This document shows, one piece after another, positions 23,748-35,667 of a DNA stretch of 64,000 bases. The stretch is from Carettochelys insculpta (Eukaryota; Chordata; Testudines; Carettochelyidae). Numbering within the stretch: the first letter of the stretch is position 1; the number at the start of each line of letters is the position of its first letter. The position numbers and the translations under genes are program-made. The notes under the pieces were generated by a model, which saw only the letters and a program-made list of their open reading frames with translations, was not told the origin of the DNA and did no database searches. The stretch is from contig NC_134138.1 in the NCBI RefSeq assembly GCF_033958435.1, positions 25,512,598-25,576,597 of the forward strand, in the 5' to 3' direction.

Positions 23748-24595
23748 GGTCCATTTCAGAAATTTGAGACTGTTTCCTGGGATTCATCCAATGGGGGTTT
23801 GCTACAACAGCCCATCGGAGTCAGGTTGGGACAGACCCTCAAGGTACTATGGGAAGAAGAAGGGACTTTGTCCCAGAACACAGGAGACAACAAAGAGGAG
23901 AACAGTGGTGTGAACTTAGCAGTCTCCATCTTGGATCTTTTGTCTTTGGGTCTCCAAGGTCCATGCCCAGCATGTGGACCTTAGCAGGCTGGATCTACAA
24001 TGCTCCTATAACTGAATCTATGTATCCTGAAATGAACTTTCAGAGACTTCAGAATCAGCAAATAACATTGTTGGCCTACATCAGTATTTGTGACTGACGC
24101 ATATAAAGTATTGCTGTAACAATTTTTCTCTCTAACCCTGTTCTTTCCTTTTTATTAATAAATCTTTAGATATTTAGAGCTAAAGAAATGGTGAGTATGT
24201 TGTTTGGGAAAGATCTAAGTATATATTGACCGGGGCCTGGGCCCTTTAGGGCCTGGACGAATCTGTGTGGTGTTAGGGGAAACAGGTTTAATAACCGCTC
24301 ACCTTAAGTGGGGGTTGTTTGTCTGGGCTGGTACAGCATCTGAGAAGTCTGTGGGTTTGCTTGTGCAGCTTCTGCCTGGCTAGTAGGGCTGGTAGAAGTG
24401 CTGTTGTGGATGACTGGATTTGCCCTAGTGAGAAGGAAATCTCAGCCTGGGGCTGTCAGTAGCCTGGCTTTTAAGCAAAGACACCCTGGACTGATTTCTC
24501 TAGCTGTGCCCAGAAACCCTGTCCTATAACAGGCTTGCACACTAAATTCCAGAGGTTGCAGGTTCACTTCTACCTGTTGGTGTTACATGGGGCAT
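23748..24595 (+). mobile_element. LTR-like turtle repeat, no coding region
   Basis: The text has the layout of an LTR: a TATAAAGTA box near 24105, AATAAATCTT polyadenylation-like signal near 24159, then a G/T-rich tail. I recall similar dispersed sequences in other turtles. No second LTR, primer site or pol is present nearby, so this would be a solitary LTR. Ends are approximate. Confidence 0.4.
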
Positions 24596-24630
24596 GTGGT
24601 TTTTAAGAAGACCAGGTTTTGGTGAACCTC

Positions 24631-25428
24631 AGGTATGTCTACACAACAGCCTTACTTCAAAATAAGCTATTCTGGAAGAGCTATTCTGGAATAGCTTATT
24701 TGAAAATAATGCTGCTACCCACAAAATGCATTTCAAAACAGCACTTAGCTCTTTCAAAATGCATTGTCTACACACAATAGAGCCTGTTTTGAAATAGAGC
24801 TATTGGGTGCACTATGGCATATTTTGAAATAAGCTCTCTTCATTGTGGCTGCGTCTGCACTACATTCCCCTTTCCGAAGGGGAATGCAAATGAGGCTGCT
24901 CATAAATGCAAATAAGACATTGATTTACATATTGCATGCCTCATTTGCATAATGGTGGCCACTCACTGTTGTGGAAGTGCTGTTTTTGGAAAAACACAAT
25001 CAGTGTAAACGGGGTTCATTTGAACACAAACCCCATTTTTGAAAGAACCCTTCTTCCTGAAAAATATGATGAAGAAGGGTATTTTCGAAAGGAGGGGTTT
25101 CTTTTCGAATGAACCCTGCCTTCCAGAACAGTGAGTGGCCACCATTATGCAAGTGTGGCATGCAATATGTAAATCAGTGCCTCATTTGCATTTCTGAGTG
25201 GACATATTTCCTTTCCCCTTACAAAAGGGGAAGGTAGTGTGGATGCAGCCTGTCTAAACAGGCAACTGTTTTGAAAAAGCTATTTCAAAACAGGTGCCAT
25301 TCCTCAAATGAGGTTTACCAATTTCAAAATAAGCCAACCATTATTATGAAATTTTTTCCAAATAGCGGTTGCATTGTGTAGATGCTAGGATAGTTATTTT
25401 GAAATACATGTTCTGTGTAGATCTACCC
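24631..25428. mobile_element. PIF/Harbinger-type MITE, family B, copy 2, inverted relative to copy 1
   Basis: Left end AGGTATGTCTACACA, right end inverse of GGGTAGATCTACACAG. The right part, on the minus strand, aligns with the left part of copy 1 (CATCTACACAATGCAACCGC). A family A MITE interrupts it at 24847-25250. No clear outer duplication. Confidence 0.75.
24847..25250. mobile_element. Foldback MITE, family A, copy 3, nested in family B
   Basis: 404-bp palindrome opening GGCTGCGTCTGCACTAC and closing GTGTGGATGCAGCC, flanked by TGT on both sides (24844-24846, 25251-25253). Arms mirror around 25050 (AAACCCCATTTTTGAAAG faces its inverse). The insertion point differs from that in family B copy 1. 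Confidence 0.8.
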
Positions 25429-25658
25429 TTGGAAAGATGTTTGTTTTTATGCATGTTAGTTTAACCATCTTAATTCAGTACACAATCATCACAATATAAT
25501 TCTCTGTCTTCTGCTTTTCTGGTGCTGTCCTTTCAGTGCAGCTTTAACCTTCTTCACCCAATGAGCAACCTAAATAAGCACCAGTAAACAATTGCAACCA
25601 CCCATATCCTCCTCTTCATTATATCAATAGCCAGTAGACAATAACATCATTAGACAAG

Positions 25659-25876
25659 AATCAGAGAGGTAGCCTTGTTAGTCCGTATCTTCAAGAACAA
25701 CAAGAAGTCCTGTGCCAACTTATAGACTAACAGATATTTTGGACCATAAGCTTTCGTGGACAAAGACCCGCTTCATCAGATGCATGAGCATCATGCATCT
25801 GATGAAGCGGGTTTTTGCCCACGAAAGCGTATGCTCCAAAATATCTGTTAGTTTATAAGGTGCCACAGAACTTCTT
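25659..25876 (+). mobile_element. Palindromic tRNA-derived SINE, long form
   Basis: The head is CAGAGAGGTAGCCTTGTTAG. The full body runs to GATGCATGA and then turns back as its own inverse from ATGCATCTGATGAAGCGGG to CTTCTT. It is flanked by ATCATTAGACAAG (25646-25658) and ATCATTAGATAAG (25877-25889). The reversed half lacks the tRNA-like head. Confidence 0.85.
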
Positions 25877-25984
25877 ATCATTAGATAAGATGCCACTAAC
25901 ATATAAATTGAAAATTATCCTATTGTCTTATTGTTTTCTCATGCTCTCCTTGTCCATCTGTATCCACCTTAATCTGTTTTATAC

Positions 25985-26115
25985 ATCGTTTTTCAGCTGT
26001 TTAGGGCAGGAACTCTCTTTTTGTTCTATGTTTATACAGTACCTAGCACAAGAGGGTACTAGCCCATGACTAAGGCTCCCTGGTGCTACTGCAATACAAT
26101 TACATAAACAAATTA
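25985..26115 (+). mobile_element. L2-like LINE 3' tail
   Basis: GGGCAGGAACTCTC ... TTTATACAGTACCTAGCACA ... AATACAATTACATAAA resembles L2-type 3' ends. Confidence 0.5.
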
Positions 26116-26227
26116 ATAACAACTTAGGTATTTTAAACCAAACCAAATCATTTAATATCCCTGTAGTTCCTCCCCTGCAAAATGATGATGACACTTCCTT
26201 CGTCCCATCTTTTGTCTGTTTGTCTGC

Positions 26228-26352
26228 TTAGACTGTAAGCTGTTCCAGGCATAGATTCTCTTACAATGTGTATAGACAGAGCCTGGCATAGGAAGGACCT
26301 GATCAGATTTATGGCCCTGGTCCCCACTCTAGTATAAATAATAAATAACACC
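26228..26352 (+). mobile_element. L2-like LINE 3' tail, second copy in tandem
   Basis: GACTGTAAGCTGTTCCAGGC ... CCTGGCATAGGAAGG ... AGTATAAATAATAAATAAC. Same class as the preceding entry and in the same orientation, about 110 bp downstream. Confidence 0.5.
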
Positions 26353-27055
26353 AGGATAAAACTGAATTGCTATCTGCACTGAGCAAGCCTACATTGCTAG
26401 TTATTGTTGACGTTTAAGTTTCAGGTGAACAGTCCCCAAGTGGTTTATTTAATTTGAATAGAAAAGTTTAAAATGTAGATTGAAACCATCACATTGTGCA
26501 TAAAATTTAAAATATATAAAATAAAGTCCAATAAAATCACTTTTTTCAGTGCTCAGAGTCTAACCCTGGTCTTCAGTTTCCACTCTTGTTGAAAGGAAAA
26601 TATTCATCAGCTTCCCTAGTGCAGCACCAAGCCACGCGGTGTGAAACTGTTGGCACTACTGAACCAGATTCAGCCACTCTGTCAAAGATCTTTGCACCTC
26701 TCCCGAGACGCAAAGCAGCCATTAGCCTCACTTAAGTGGCCATTAAACCAATGACTGCTTTGTGTCCAGAGCAGTGCAAAGCAGACAGAGCACACTGGTG
26801 CCTTTTAGCTTGTATGCATACAAGGGTGATGAGAAAACCCTTTCGTATTTACAAAGGAGGTGTTTCTTTGGGCACTGTGATAAATTTAGGTGGGGCTGTA
26901 TCAAGTAACAAGTCATAATATATCATCAGCATAATGGCACTAGCGAGCTTGCAAAAGGAGAGCTTTTTCCAGGGTTATTTCATTTAAAAATATAACTCAG
27001 CTCATGCCTGTGTCATAAAGCATTTCCAAATGAGCACTAGCCCATGATTTTTTGG
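26353..27055. other. Stretch without a recognised feature
   Basis: AT-rich, short frames only, no repeat ends. Confidence 0.4.
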
Positions 27056-27059
27056 GGAG

Positions 27060-27268
27060 GGCAGGTGGCCCAGTAATTGGAAGTAGGAAAAAGAAAACAG
27101 AACTCTAATCCCAGCCCTGTCACTGAGCCACTGAGAAAAAGTTATATAACCTTCTGGTGGCTCCTTTTAGGTGGATATAAACTATTTATCTAATCTCACG
27201 GAAAGGAGTATGGGGAGCTGTAAGCAATGTTTGTAAAAGGCTTGGAGAGTGTCAGATGACAGGCACTA
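27060..27268 (+). mobile_element. MIR-like SINE
   Basis: GGTGGCCCAGTAATTGGAAG ... ATCCCAGCCCTGTCACTGAG ... AATGTTTGTAAAAGGCTTGG matches the general layout of amniote MIR-type SINEs (tRNA-like head, core, LINE-like tail). Diverged. Confidence 0.6.
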
Positions 27269-27716
27269 TCTAAACCACAACCCAGCATTTTCAAACTTGG
27301 GCCTTAAAGTTAAGCTCTTAAATCCATAGTTAGGCTCCTAAATAAGTGCTTTCTAGAGTTTCCATATAGATTTAGGAGCCTAATTTTAGGCACCCATGTT
27401 AGAAGAAATGGGCTGCAAAGTATTTTACTAGATTGTTTCAGCTCCCCAGAGCCCTACTACCTTTTGCTCTGTGGAATTTAGAATAAGCCAAACGCTTTCT
27501 TCTTAATGCTGAGGTGCAAAATATCTCCAATTGTGATGTGCTGTGTGGTTCTGGGATATGAGAAAGACAAGGTAAGTGAGGTAATCTGTATTATTGGCCC
27601 AATTTCTTTTGTGGGAAAAAGGACAAATGTTTAAATCTTTTTTGGGTCCGGAGAAGATAACCAGAGGGTTCAAGCTAAATACAAGGGCTACACCTACACT
27701 AGCAAGTTCTTTCTAA

Positions 27717-27946
27717 GGCCATGTCTACACTAACCCCTGCCTTTCAAAAGGGGGATGCTAATGAGGCACTTTGGGCTATGCTAATGAGGTACTGCCATGA
27801 ACATGCAGTGCTCCATTAGCATAATAGCAGCCACAGGGATTCGAAAGTGCCACTTTCAAATCACGTGCCACCCATGTAGACTGGAGCCTTTCAAAAGGCC
27901 CCCGCAGTCTTCAAAAGCCCCTTATTCCTAAAACCTAATAGCCTAA
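27717..27946 (+). mobile_element. Half of a family E foldback MITE
   Basis: Starts GGCCATGTCTACACTAACC and follows the left arm of the complete family E copy (42740-43175) to its centre (CTTATTCCTAAAACC). The right arm is absent; the text passes directly into the family A MITE. Confidence 0.7.
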
Positions 27947-28403
27947 GGCCATTTCTACACAGGCCACTTTCTTCGGAAGTGGCATACTAATACACAGAGC
28001 AAAAGATGCTAATGAGGTGCGGATGCAAATTCCCCATGCCTCATTAGCATAACGTCACGTGATTTGGAGTCTGGAAGACAGTTCTTCCGGACTCCAAAAC
28101 GCCGTGTACAAGTGCGGCCACTGGGGGGGCTTCCGGAAGGAAGTCCTTCTTCCAGAGGCCCCTTCTCCCCAAAAATTTTCAGGAAGAAGGGGCCTCTGGA
28201 AGAAGGACTTCATTCCAGAAGCCTCCCCAGGGTTGCACTTCTATGCAGCATTTTGGAGTCCAGAAGAACGGTCTTCCAGACTCCAAATCACATGATGTTA
28301 TGCTAATGAGGCATGGGGAATTTGCATCCGTGCCTCATTAGCATCTTTTGCTCCGTGTATTAACATGCCACTTCCAAAGGAAGTGGCCTTTGTAGAAATG
28401 GCC
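27947..28403. mobile_element. Foldback MITE, family A, copy 4
   Basis: 457-bp palindrome centred near 28175, with ends GGCCATTTCTACAC and GTAGAAATGGCC. The centre (CTTCTCCCCAAAAATTTTCAGG) is nearly symmetrical. The flanks are TAA and TTA, not a direct duplication. Long arms give mirror frames such as those at 28059-28306, which are not genes. Confidence 0.8.
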
Positions 28404-29169
28404 TTATTGTGTTTTGAAAGAAGGGGCTCTTTTGAAATATCCAGAGGAGCATCTACACATGAAAAGTGTTCTTTTGATATTAAATGCAAGGAACATGGCA
28501 CTCCTTTTGAAAGTGCTCCTCCACTTCTATTTCAAGAAGAGTAGCCAGTTTCAAAAGCTTCTTTCGAAAGAAAATGTGTGTTAGATTCTCCACGGGCCCT
28601 TTTCTTTTTGAAAGAGCAGTCCTCATGGCACCTGATTTTTCAGTCCCTGGCCCATTCTTTCAAAAGAGCAGGGGCTGTGTGGATATGCTCTTTTGAAAGA
28701 GCAGATCACTCTTTTGATCCCCGTTTCTTGTGTGGATGCACTCTTTCGAAAGATGCGCTTTCAGAAAAGATCTTCCAGAATGACTTATTTCAAAAGATCG
28801 CTGTAGTGTAGACATAGCCAAGGTGGAACAGATTATTAAGCATAAGAGGCTCGGATATGCTGTAGGAGATCACTTAAAATGAAGGGTTAGCAGGCACTGG
28901 AGTGTATTATAAATTGTTGTTCTGAGGCACTACTTTCAGAGCAGTTTCTCTGTTAAGTCCATGTGTAAGGCTGACACACCCATATCATCAGCAGGGAAGA
29001 ACGAACCTACAACATTGGGGGCTAAAGCCCTGTGTTCTGCCACATGAGCTAAAAGCCATCCAGATCTCAGCCAAGGCTGTAAAGTGGAGGCATCACACTC
29101 CCTTGTCAGTGGTCTCAGTACCTCTGGGCATACACATGCTTTTTAGTGTCTGGCAGAGTTATCTACAGA

Positions 29170-29362
29170 GATACACATCTCACAGAGCTGGAAGGGACCT
29201 CAGGAAGTCATCAAGTCCAGTGCCCTGCCCTCTTGGCAGGACCAGGCACCATCCCTCTCTCTTTTTTTTTTTTTGTCCCCACATCCCTAAATAGCCCCCT
29301 CAAGGACTGAGCTCACAAGCCTGGGTTTATCAGGCCAATGCTCAATCCACTGAGCTAGTTCC
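29170..29362 (-). mobile_element. CR1 3' end, antisense
   Basis: GAGCTGGAAGGGACCTCAGG ... CCTGCCCTCTTGGCAGGACC is the inverse of a CR1 3' UTR, continuing to CACTGAGCTAG. A T-run (29262-29273) interrupts it. Confidence 0.8.
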
Positions 29363-29763
29363 AAAACTCATCCTTCAGAGGTGTTGTGTAGGTCTCCTTG
29401 GAGGATGAGGAGTGATCCCTTTGTGAAGATCATTCACTGCAGGTGATAGGATGTTTTTATCTTTCTTTTTCTGTGGGAGTTCACTAGCTAATTGTCATTA
29501 TGTCAGTGGAACTGAACCTTAACACAGAGCTGCTCCTTGGTCTCTTTAAAGCACTAAAACGTTGTTAACAAACAGTGACACAGCAAGTGAATGGACAGGC
29601 TGAAATGGGCCACATTTGCAGATGACATAAATGATCTATTTCAATACACCTAAATGGAGTGACACTAACTGAAGGGTCAAACCCTAAAAATGAGATCATT
29701 TGTGTAGAGAGATATAGTCTGTGTTTTGTAATAAGGGTAAAGGCATCCAGCTAATGGTCTGAA

Positions 29764-30190
29764 GCTGCATCCAGACGGGCAGCTTCTGTCAACAAACCTG
29801 GGCTTTTCTCGACAAAATCCATACTGTCTACACAGCTAAAGCTGTCTGTCAGGAGTTTGTCAGCAAAACTCAGCTGCTCCATCAGCAGCATTATATCTCT
29901 GCTCGCTCAGCCATAGTGCCTTGGGCAACAGTGTTGTCTTGACAGAATGCCTGTGTAGACTCTTCTGTCAACAAAGATGACTTCTGGTTCACCAGGTCGC
30001 CCTGTCTTCAGAGTTTCCAGTCAGCCATTCTATGGGGAGAGGTCCAGGCAGTCTGGCTGCTCTCTGTTGGCAGAACAGATTGCTCTTTTGATCTTCTTTT
30101 ATGTGCAGACCCAATCTGTCGACAGAGGTATTGTCGAGGTTTTTCCATTGACAGTGACCTCTGTCAGCAGACTACTCATGTAGCTGTAGC
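29764..30190. mobile_element. PIF/Harbinger-type MITE, family C, copy 1 (TGTCGACA-rich)
   Basis: Ends GCTGCATCCAGACGG and inverse of GCTACAGCTACATGAG. The interior is built from TCTGTCAACAAA and TGTCGACAGA blocks, as in the cleaner copy at 32420-32848. Outer duplication not resolved. Confidence 0.65.
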
Positions 30191-30764
30191 ATGGATGGAC
30201 CGAGGTGTATAAAGGTATGAAGGATCTTCACTGAATATTTTAAAATAGCCCTTTTAAGGAAGCTGAACAATCTGACCTTCATAAATCACACTGCAGGAGG
30301 TGACTGGGAGCAGACAAGGGAAGCTCAGGCACTGCGAATATCCATGTCTAACTCACAAGATGCACAGGCCAACTACTGGTGGATTGTTTTTTGCTTTTTT
30401 TGTTTTTTTAGTGTAGCAGTCAGTTTGTTGCAGAGCCAAGATCTGCTGAGTATGACAGGGTCACGCTGGGAGCAGGAGAATGGTGTTCATGCTGATATAA
30501 CCTCTCTTACAGCATTCTGGTTTGTAGAAATGTCTGGAACTGCTGGATGCTTTGACACAACAGTTGTTGGGTTTGGAAAAACAAAATGAATCCTTTGTGA
30601 AAGGGAAGAACTCATAATTATTTCAGACAGGACAAGTAACATCCCCCCACCTCTCACCCCCTTCCTCCTATCATATTTGATTTGTCAGTTTTTATTGCTT
30701 TTTTTTTGTCTTTTTGGTCCTCTATATTTATATATATTAGTCTGCATTGGAAATGAAATTGACA
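30191..30764. other. Stretch without a recognised feature
   Basis: Contains T-rich runs; an 81-codon plus frame (30344-30589) has no motif. Confidence 0.4.
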
Positions 30765-30893
30765 TGAAGAAGTGGGTCTCTCCCAGGAAGCTCATCACCT
30801 AATACATCATTTTGTTAGTCTTTAAAATGCTGCATTTCTGCGGCTTTGGTTTGTTTTCGTACAGACGAACACAGCTCCCTCTCTTTTTTACAG
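30765..30893 (-). mobile_element. tRNA-derived SINE, antisense, diverged
   Basis: GAAGAAGTGGGTCTCTCCCAG, CATCATTTTGTTAGTC and ACAGACGAACACAGC are the inverse of the second SINE subfamily. No duplication recognised. Confidence 0.65.
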
Positions 30894-30924
30894 CTGTTTT
30901 ACTAGTCACTTGCGTTATGTGATC

Positions 30925-31095
30925 AGAACAGAACATTGCTGTACACAGAGGACTGGCTCTGAGCTGCTGGCTAGCCCTGGGCAAGTCAGTTCACTTTTCG
31001 GTGCCTCATACAATTCATCCTACTTAGAGTGTGAGCTCTTTGTTCAGTGTTTGTATAACATCTACAACAAAGGGACCCTGATCTCAGATGGTACT
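30925..31095 (+). mobile_element. MIR/L2-like relic
   Basis: CCTGGGCAAGTCAGTTCAC and GAGTGTGAGCTCTTTGTTC match the core and tail of MIR-type SINEs. Diverged and short. Confidence 0.45.
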
Positions 31096-31130
31096 TTTTG
31101 TTTTACTCGCACATGACATTACTGATAATT

Positions 31131-33995
31131 AGAACACAAAAACAGCCATAACGGATCAGACCAAAGGTCCATCAAGCCCAGCATCCAGTCTTCTAACAGG
31201 TACCCCAAAGGAAATGCACAGAACAGGCAATCACCAAATGATCCATCCCGTTGCCCATTCCCAGCTTCTGACAAACAAACTCTAGGGACACCATTCCTAC
31301 CCATCCTAGCTAATAACCATTGATGGATCTAACCTCCTTGTATGTATCTTGTTCTTTTCTGAACCCTGTTAAAGCCCTGGTCTTCAGATCATCCTCTGGC
31401 AAGAAGTTCCACAGGTTGACTGCATGTTGTGTGAAGAACTACTCTCTTTTGTTGGTTTGAAACATGATATCTATAAATGTCATTTGGTGGCTCCTAGGTC
31501 TTGTGTTATAGCAACAAGCAAATAATTTTTCCTTATTTACTTTATCAACATCCATCATGATTTTATAAGCCTCTATCACATCCTCCCTTAGTTTCCTCTT
31601 TTCTAAGATAAAAACTCCCATCTTTTTAAATCTCTCTTCATATGGCACCTCTTCTAAACCCCTAATCATATTTGTTGCTTTTTTCTGAACTTCTTCCAAT
31701 GCCAAGCTACCTTTTTTTGAGATGAGGTGACCACATATGCATACAGCATTCAAGCTTTGGGCGTACCAGAGCATACCATATTCTCTATCTTACTCTCTAT
31801 CCCTTTTTAAAATGATTGCTGACATAGTTTGCTTTTTTGACTGCTGCTTCACACTGAGTGGATGTTTTCAGAAAATTATCCACAATGACTCCAAGACCGC
31901 TCTCCTGAGTTGTAATCCCCATCCTTTTATATGTATAATTGAGATTATATTTTCCAATATGCATTACTCTGTATTTATCAACATTAAAATTCATCTGCCA
32001 TTTTTTACCCAGTTACCTACTTTTGAGAGATCCTCTTGAAGCTCCTCACAGTCCGCTTTGTTCTCAACTATTTTGAGCAGTTTAAAATCATCTGCAAATT
32101 TTGCCGCCTCACTGTTTGCTCCATCCTTCAGATCATTTATAAATATGTTGAATAGGATTAGTCCCAGTATAGACCCCTGTGGGAAGCCACTAGTTACCTC
32201 ATCCATTCCGAAAACGTATCATTAAGCCTACCCTTTGTTTCCTATGTTTAATCAGTTATCAATCCATGAGCGGACCTTCCCTCTTATCCCATGACAGCTC
32301 ACTTTGCTTAAGAACCTTTGGAGAGCAAGCTGGTAAAAGGTATTCTGGAAATCTAAGTACACTATGTTCACTGGATTTCCCTTGTCCACATATTTGTTGA
32401 CCCCTTCAAAGAACTCTAGGGCTATGTCTACACTACAGAGATCTGTCAACAGAAGTTTCTGATGGAAGATATCTTCTGACAAAACTTCTATCAACAGATT
32501 GCGGCTATACATAAAAGCAGATCACTCTGTTGATACTCTCTGTCGTCTGGCCGGCCGCTCTCTCGACAGAACACCCAACCTTAAGTACAGCAGACAGGGA
32601 TGCCTGGTGACCCAGAATCCCTGTCTGTCAACAGAGCGCTCTACCGGAGCATTCACACAGTTTTTTTGACAACAGATTCTGCTGAGGAGGACATTCTGTC
32701 TCATGGGGCAGAGGCAGATGGCTGTCAACAAAAGTGTCAAGTTCTGTCAACATATGGCAACAGAACGCATTTTTTGTGGGGATGCTCTGTGGGTTTTGTT
32801 GACAAAACACCAGTTTTGTCGACAAAACCCTCTAGTGTAGACATAGCCTAGTAGATTAGTGAGGCATGATTTCTCTTTACAGAAACCATGTTGACTTTTT
32901 CCTGACAATTATGTTCTTTTATGAATATGACAATTCTGTTAGTTACAATATTTTCATTCAATTTCCCTGGTATTGAAGTTAGACTCATGGGTCTGTAATT
33001 GACAGAATCACCACTAGAGCTCTTTTTTAACAAAATTGGTATCGCATTAGCTATTTTCCTGTTGTTTGGTACATTAGATTATTTAAGGGATAAATTACAA
33101 GCCCCAGTTAGTAGTTGCACAATTTGACAATTGGTGAATGTCTTCTGGTCCTGATGGCTTGTTACTGTTTAGTTTATTGTTTTGTTCCATAGCTTGCTCT
33201 AATGACACCTCAATTTGAGACAATTCTTCAGATTTGTCACCTAAAAAGAATGGCTGGGGTTGGGGAATCTCCTTACCATCCGCAGTTGTGAAGACCAAGG
33301 CATAGAATTAAGTTAGTTTCTTCACACTGATTTTATCATCCTTGAGTGCTCCTTTAGCATCTCAGTAGACCACTGGCCCTGCTGATTGTATAGTAGGCTT
33401 CCTGCTTCTGATGAACTTAAGAACATTTTTCTATTACTTTTTGAATTTTTGGCTAGTTGTTCTTCAAATTCCTTTTTGGCTTTCCTCCAGTTGACAGAGT
33501 TTATGCTTCTTTCTATCTTAAACTTCTACTTTTTAAATGATGACTTTTTCTCTCTATATCTCTTTTTTACTTGGTTGGTAACCCAAAGTGGCACCTTTTT
33601 GGTTCTCTTACTGTGTTTATTTAAGAGTAAAAGAGCTGGAGAATGGAACACACATTTAAGCTGAGCCTCTGTTATGGTGCATTTGTAAAGTTGCCATGCA
33701 GCTTGCAGGGATTTTACTTTGGACGCTGTACTTTTTAATTTCTCTTTAACTAACCTCCTCATTTTTGTGTCATTCCCTGTTCCAAGAAACAATGATTTAA
33801 AGTGTTGAGAAACTTCATCTCTGCATCTTTTCCTGAGGTGATGCATACCCAGTCAATATGCGGTAGTTGACTTTGTCCACAACTATTTAGGTTTTTTTAA
33901 ATTTATATAGCCTTTCTAATCTCCCCTGTCATTTCACTGTCACTATCACATTCCTGGTCAGGTGGTTGGTAATATATCCCTACTGCTATATTCAT
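31131..33995 (-). mobile_element. CR1 LINE, long antisense copy with inserted MITE
   Basis: The minus-strand order is: endonuclease-RT linker (frame 33526-33846, VPLWVTNQVKKRY), RT N-terminus (NYRPMSLTSIPGK near 33000), VNIVYLDFQNTF and GFPQGSILGLILFNIF (32150-32400), FADDFKLLK near 32090, post-RT region (MNFNVDKYRVMHIGK; 31439-31994), and the 3' UTR start near 31131. About 2.4 kb of CR1 remain once the 429-bp MITE at 32420 is removed. Multiple frameshifts and stops mark it as an old, inactive copy. The 5' end is cut at an ATTT repeat. Confidence 0.85.
32420..32848. mobile_element. PIF/Harbinger-type MITE, family C, copy 2, inside CR1
   Basis: Inverted ends GGCTATGTCTACACTACAG and CTCTAGTGTAGACATAGCC; TAG duplicated at 32417-32419 and 32849-32851. 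The interior carries TTGTCGACAAAAC-type blocks. It splits the RT region of the surrounding CR1, whose two parts are collinear. Confidence 0.85.
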
Positions 33996-34020
33996 GTTAT
34001 TTATTTATTTATTTATTATT
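33996..34020. repeat. (ATTT)n microsatellite
   Basis: Several TTAT/ATTT units at the 5' truncation point of the CR1 copy. Confidence 0.85.
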
Positions 34021-34140
34021 TGCACTGTGTTAGTGCCTAGGAACCTCTGTATGAACCAGGGCCCCATTGTGCCAAATGCTGTACAGAGTAAGACATCCTC
34101 CCCCCTACCCTCCCCCCCGAAAAAAGCTTACAATCTAGGT
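34020..34140. mobile_element. Ancient amniote interspersed repeat fragment
   Basis: GCACTGTGTTAGTGCCTAGG ... GCCCCATTGTGCCAAATGCT ... AGCTTACAATCTAGG resembles a conserved low-divergence repeat found in birds and reptiles. Family not named with confidence. Confidence 0.45.
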
Positions 34141-35667
34141 ATATTCAGAGAGGCAGAGGAGGGAGCACAAGGAAACAATGAGCCAACACAGACTTAATCT
34201 GAAATTATTGCTCAAACTGAAGCAAAAAGGTTTTGTATCATATCTTCCCTCTGTCTAATCTAGTTGCATGTGAAATGCACAGGAATTTATGGCTTTGTGG
34301 CTTCCGTGTCGAAAGCCTATTATGTGAATTTATGCATTTTTTTTCTGGGAGGCCTGGATTTAAGGGGTGGATTAGTTCTAGTATGTTCTTCTCTTATTAA
34401 TAATATCACTAGGTCCTGCAAGTACCTGAAGTACCTGCAACCGCCTCCTGGAGAGATGTTATAAGGGGAGAGTGTGTAGGAAATTGTTCCAACCACTGCC
34501 CAGCTAAGCGTGGAGCTGGCCTGTTCTGGTCCGAGTGCTGGAGAGTGCCAGTGGAGGGGTGACAGAGGCTATCGGTGTGGCACTGTCGCTGTCTGAGGCT
34601 GTCTTCACTGAGAGGGGAAAGGGGTATTTTTAGCACAGAATAAATAATGTGCATTCCTTGTCCAGCCATAAAAACACAATGGAGACAGGGCACGCAAGTT
34701 TTACGATGAGGTAAACATGGCAAGATTAGCCACACAGAGGTGTAGTCCTAACCACACCCAGCTACCTGCTGGTAAACAGTCTAAGGGCCTTGTCTCTATG
34801 AAGAATTTTACAGCAAGGTAACTACTGGGTATTTGTTACCTTACTGTAAAAAAACCCTTCTGTCAATGAAGCCAGAGCCTGAGCTGCAGGGTTGTGTCAC
34901 ATGGGGTAGTGTCACGCTAGGGTATGTCAATATCCTAATAGTAATGGCAGTGAGACTCAGAGCCCAGGTGGATGGACTTGGGACTGTGCTGCTGCACTGA
35001 AAAAGATTATGTAGATAGAGTGACTCAGGCTAGAGCTCAGGCTCTGAAGTTGCAGGAGATGGTCATGAGACAGTTGGTAGCCTTATGTCCTCTCGCTTTC
35101 CAAGACTATGAAAAATTTTGTACAAAGAATGCCTTGGGAGGCATCATTTGAAAGCTGGTAATTTGTTATCATTATTGTTCCAACAAAATGTGTGTGCCAA
35201 CATCGTAAAATTGGCAGATTCTATGGTTCAATATTTCTGAGCCATGTTCCACATTTAGAAAACCAGGCACAAACAGTTCCTCAAACACAAAGTGCAAACT
35301 GATGCCTCAGACAGGCGTCAACAAAATTATATGAACTATCACCTGGTTAAACAGCCATTCTTTGACAGGAAAAAGGGTGCGAAGAAAAAATGTACATTTT
35401 GGCACAGAAACAGTTGGAAATTTCCATCCTCACAAGCCTGCTGTCTCCTGAAACTCAGCTTGGGATGATTTTCAAAGAAAAAGAGAATTATAACAGAGGG
35501 GAACAGATGCTCCAAAAGATTTTCCCCTTCACTTCTACTCATGACATTGACAACACTTGAAGAACTAAGGAAGCATCAGTGGACTGGGGAGGAACCCTAG
35601 CAAAATAGGAATTCAGCCAGTAAGACAGACAGCATGTGGCAAGAGGCTTTTTTCTTTGAAATCACAT
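34141..35667. other. Stretch without a recognised feature
   Basis: No repeat ends or coding motif. The T-run at 34339-34346 and a short direct repeat of TTACTG near 34820-34850 are unremarkable. Confidence 0.4.

Larger units (their letters stand above)
27686..28819. mobile_element. PIF/Harbinger-type MITE, family F, copy 1, with nested MITEs
   Basis: Outer ends GGCTACACCTACACTAGC and (inverse of) GGCTATGTCTACACTACAG, flanked by AAG at 27683-27685 and 28820-28822. Right of the nested block the interior is rich in CTTTTGAAAG motifs. Comparison with family F copy 2 (61090-61529) shows that 27717 to about 28403 is inserted DNA: the left side AGCAAGTTCTTTCT continues as GAAAGAAGGGGCTCTTTTGA after it. 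Confidence 0.75.
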
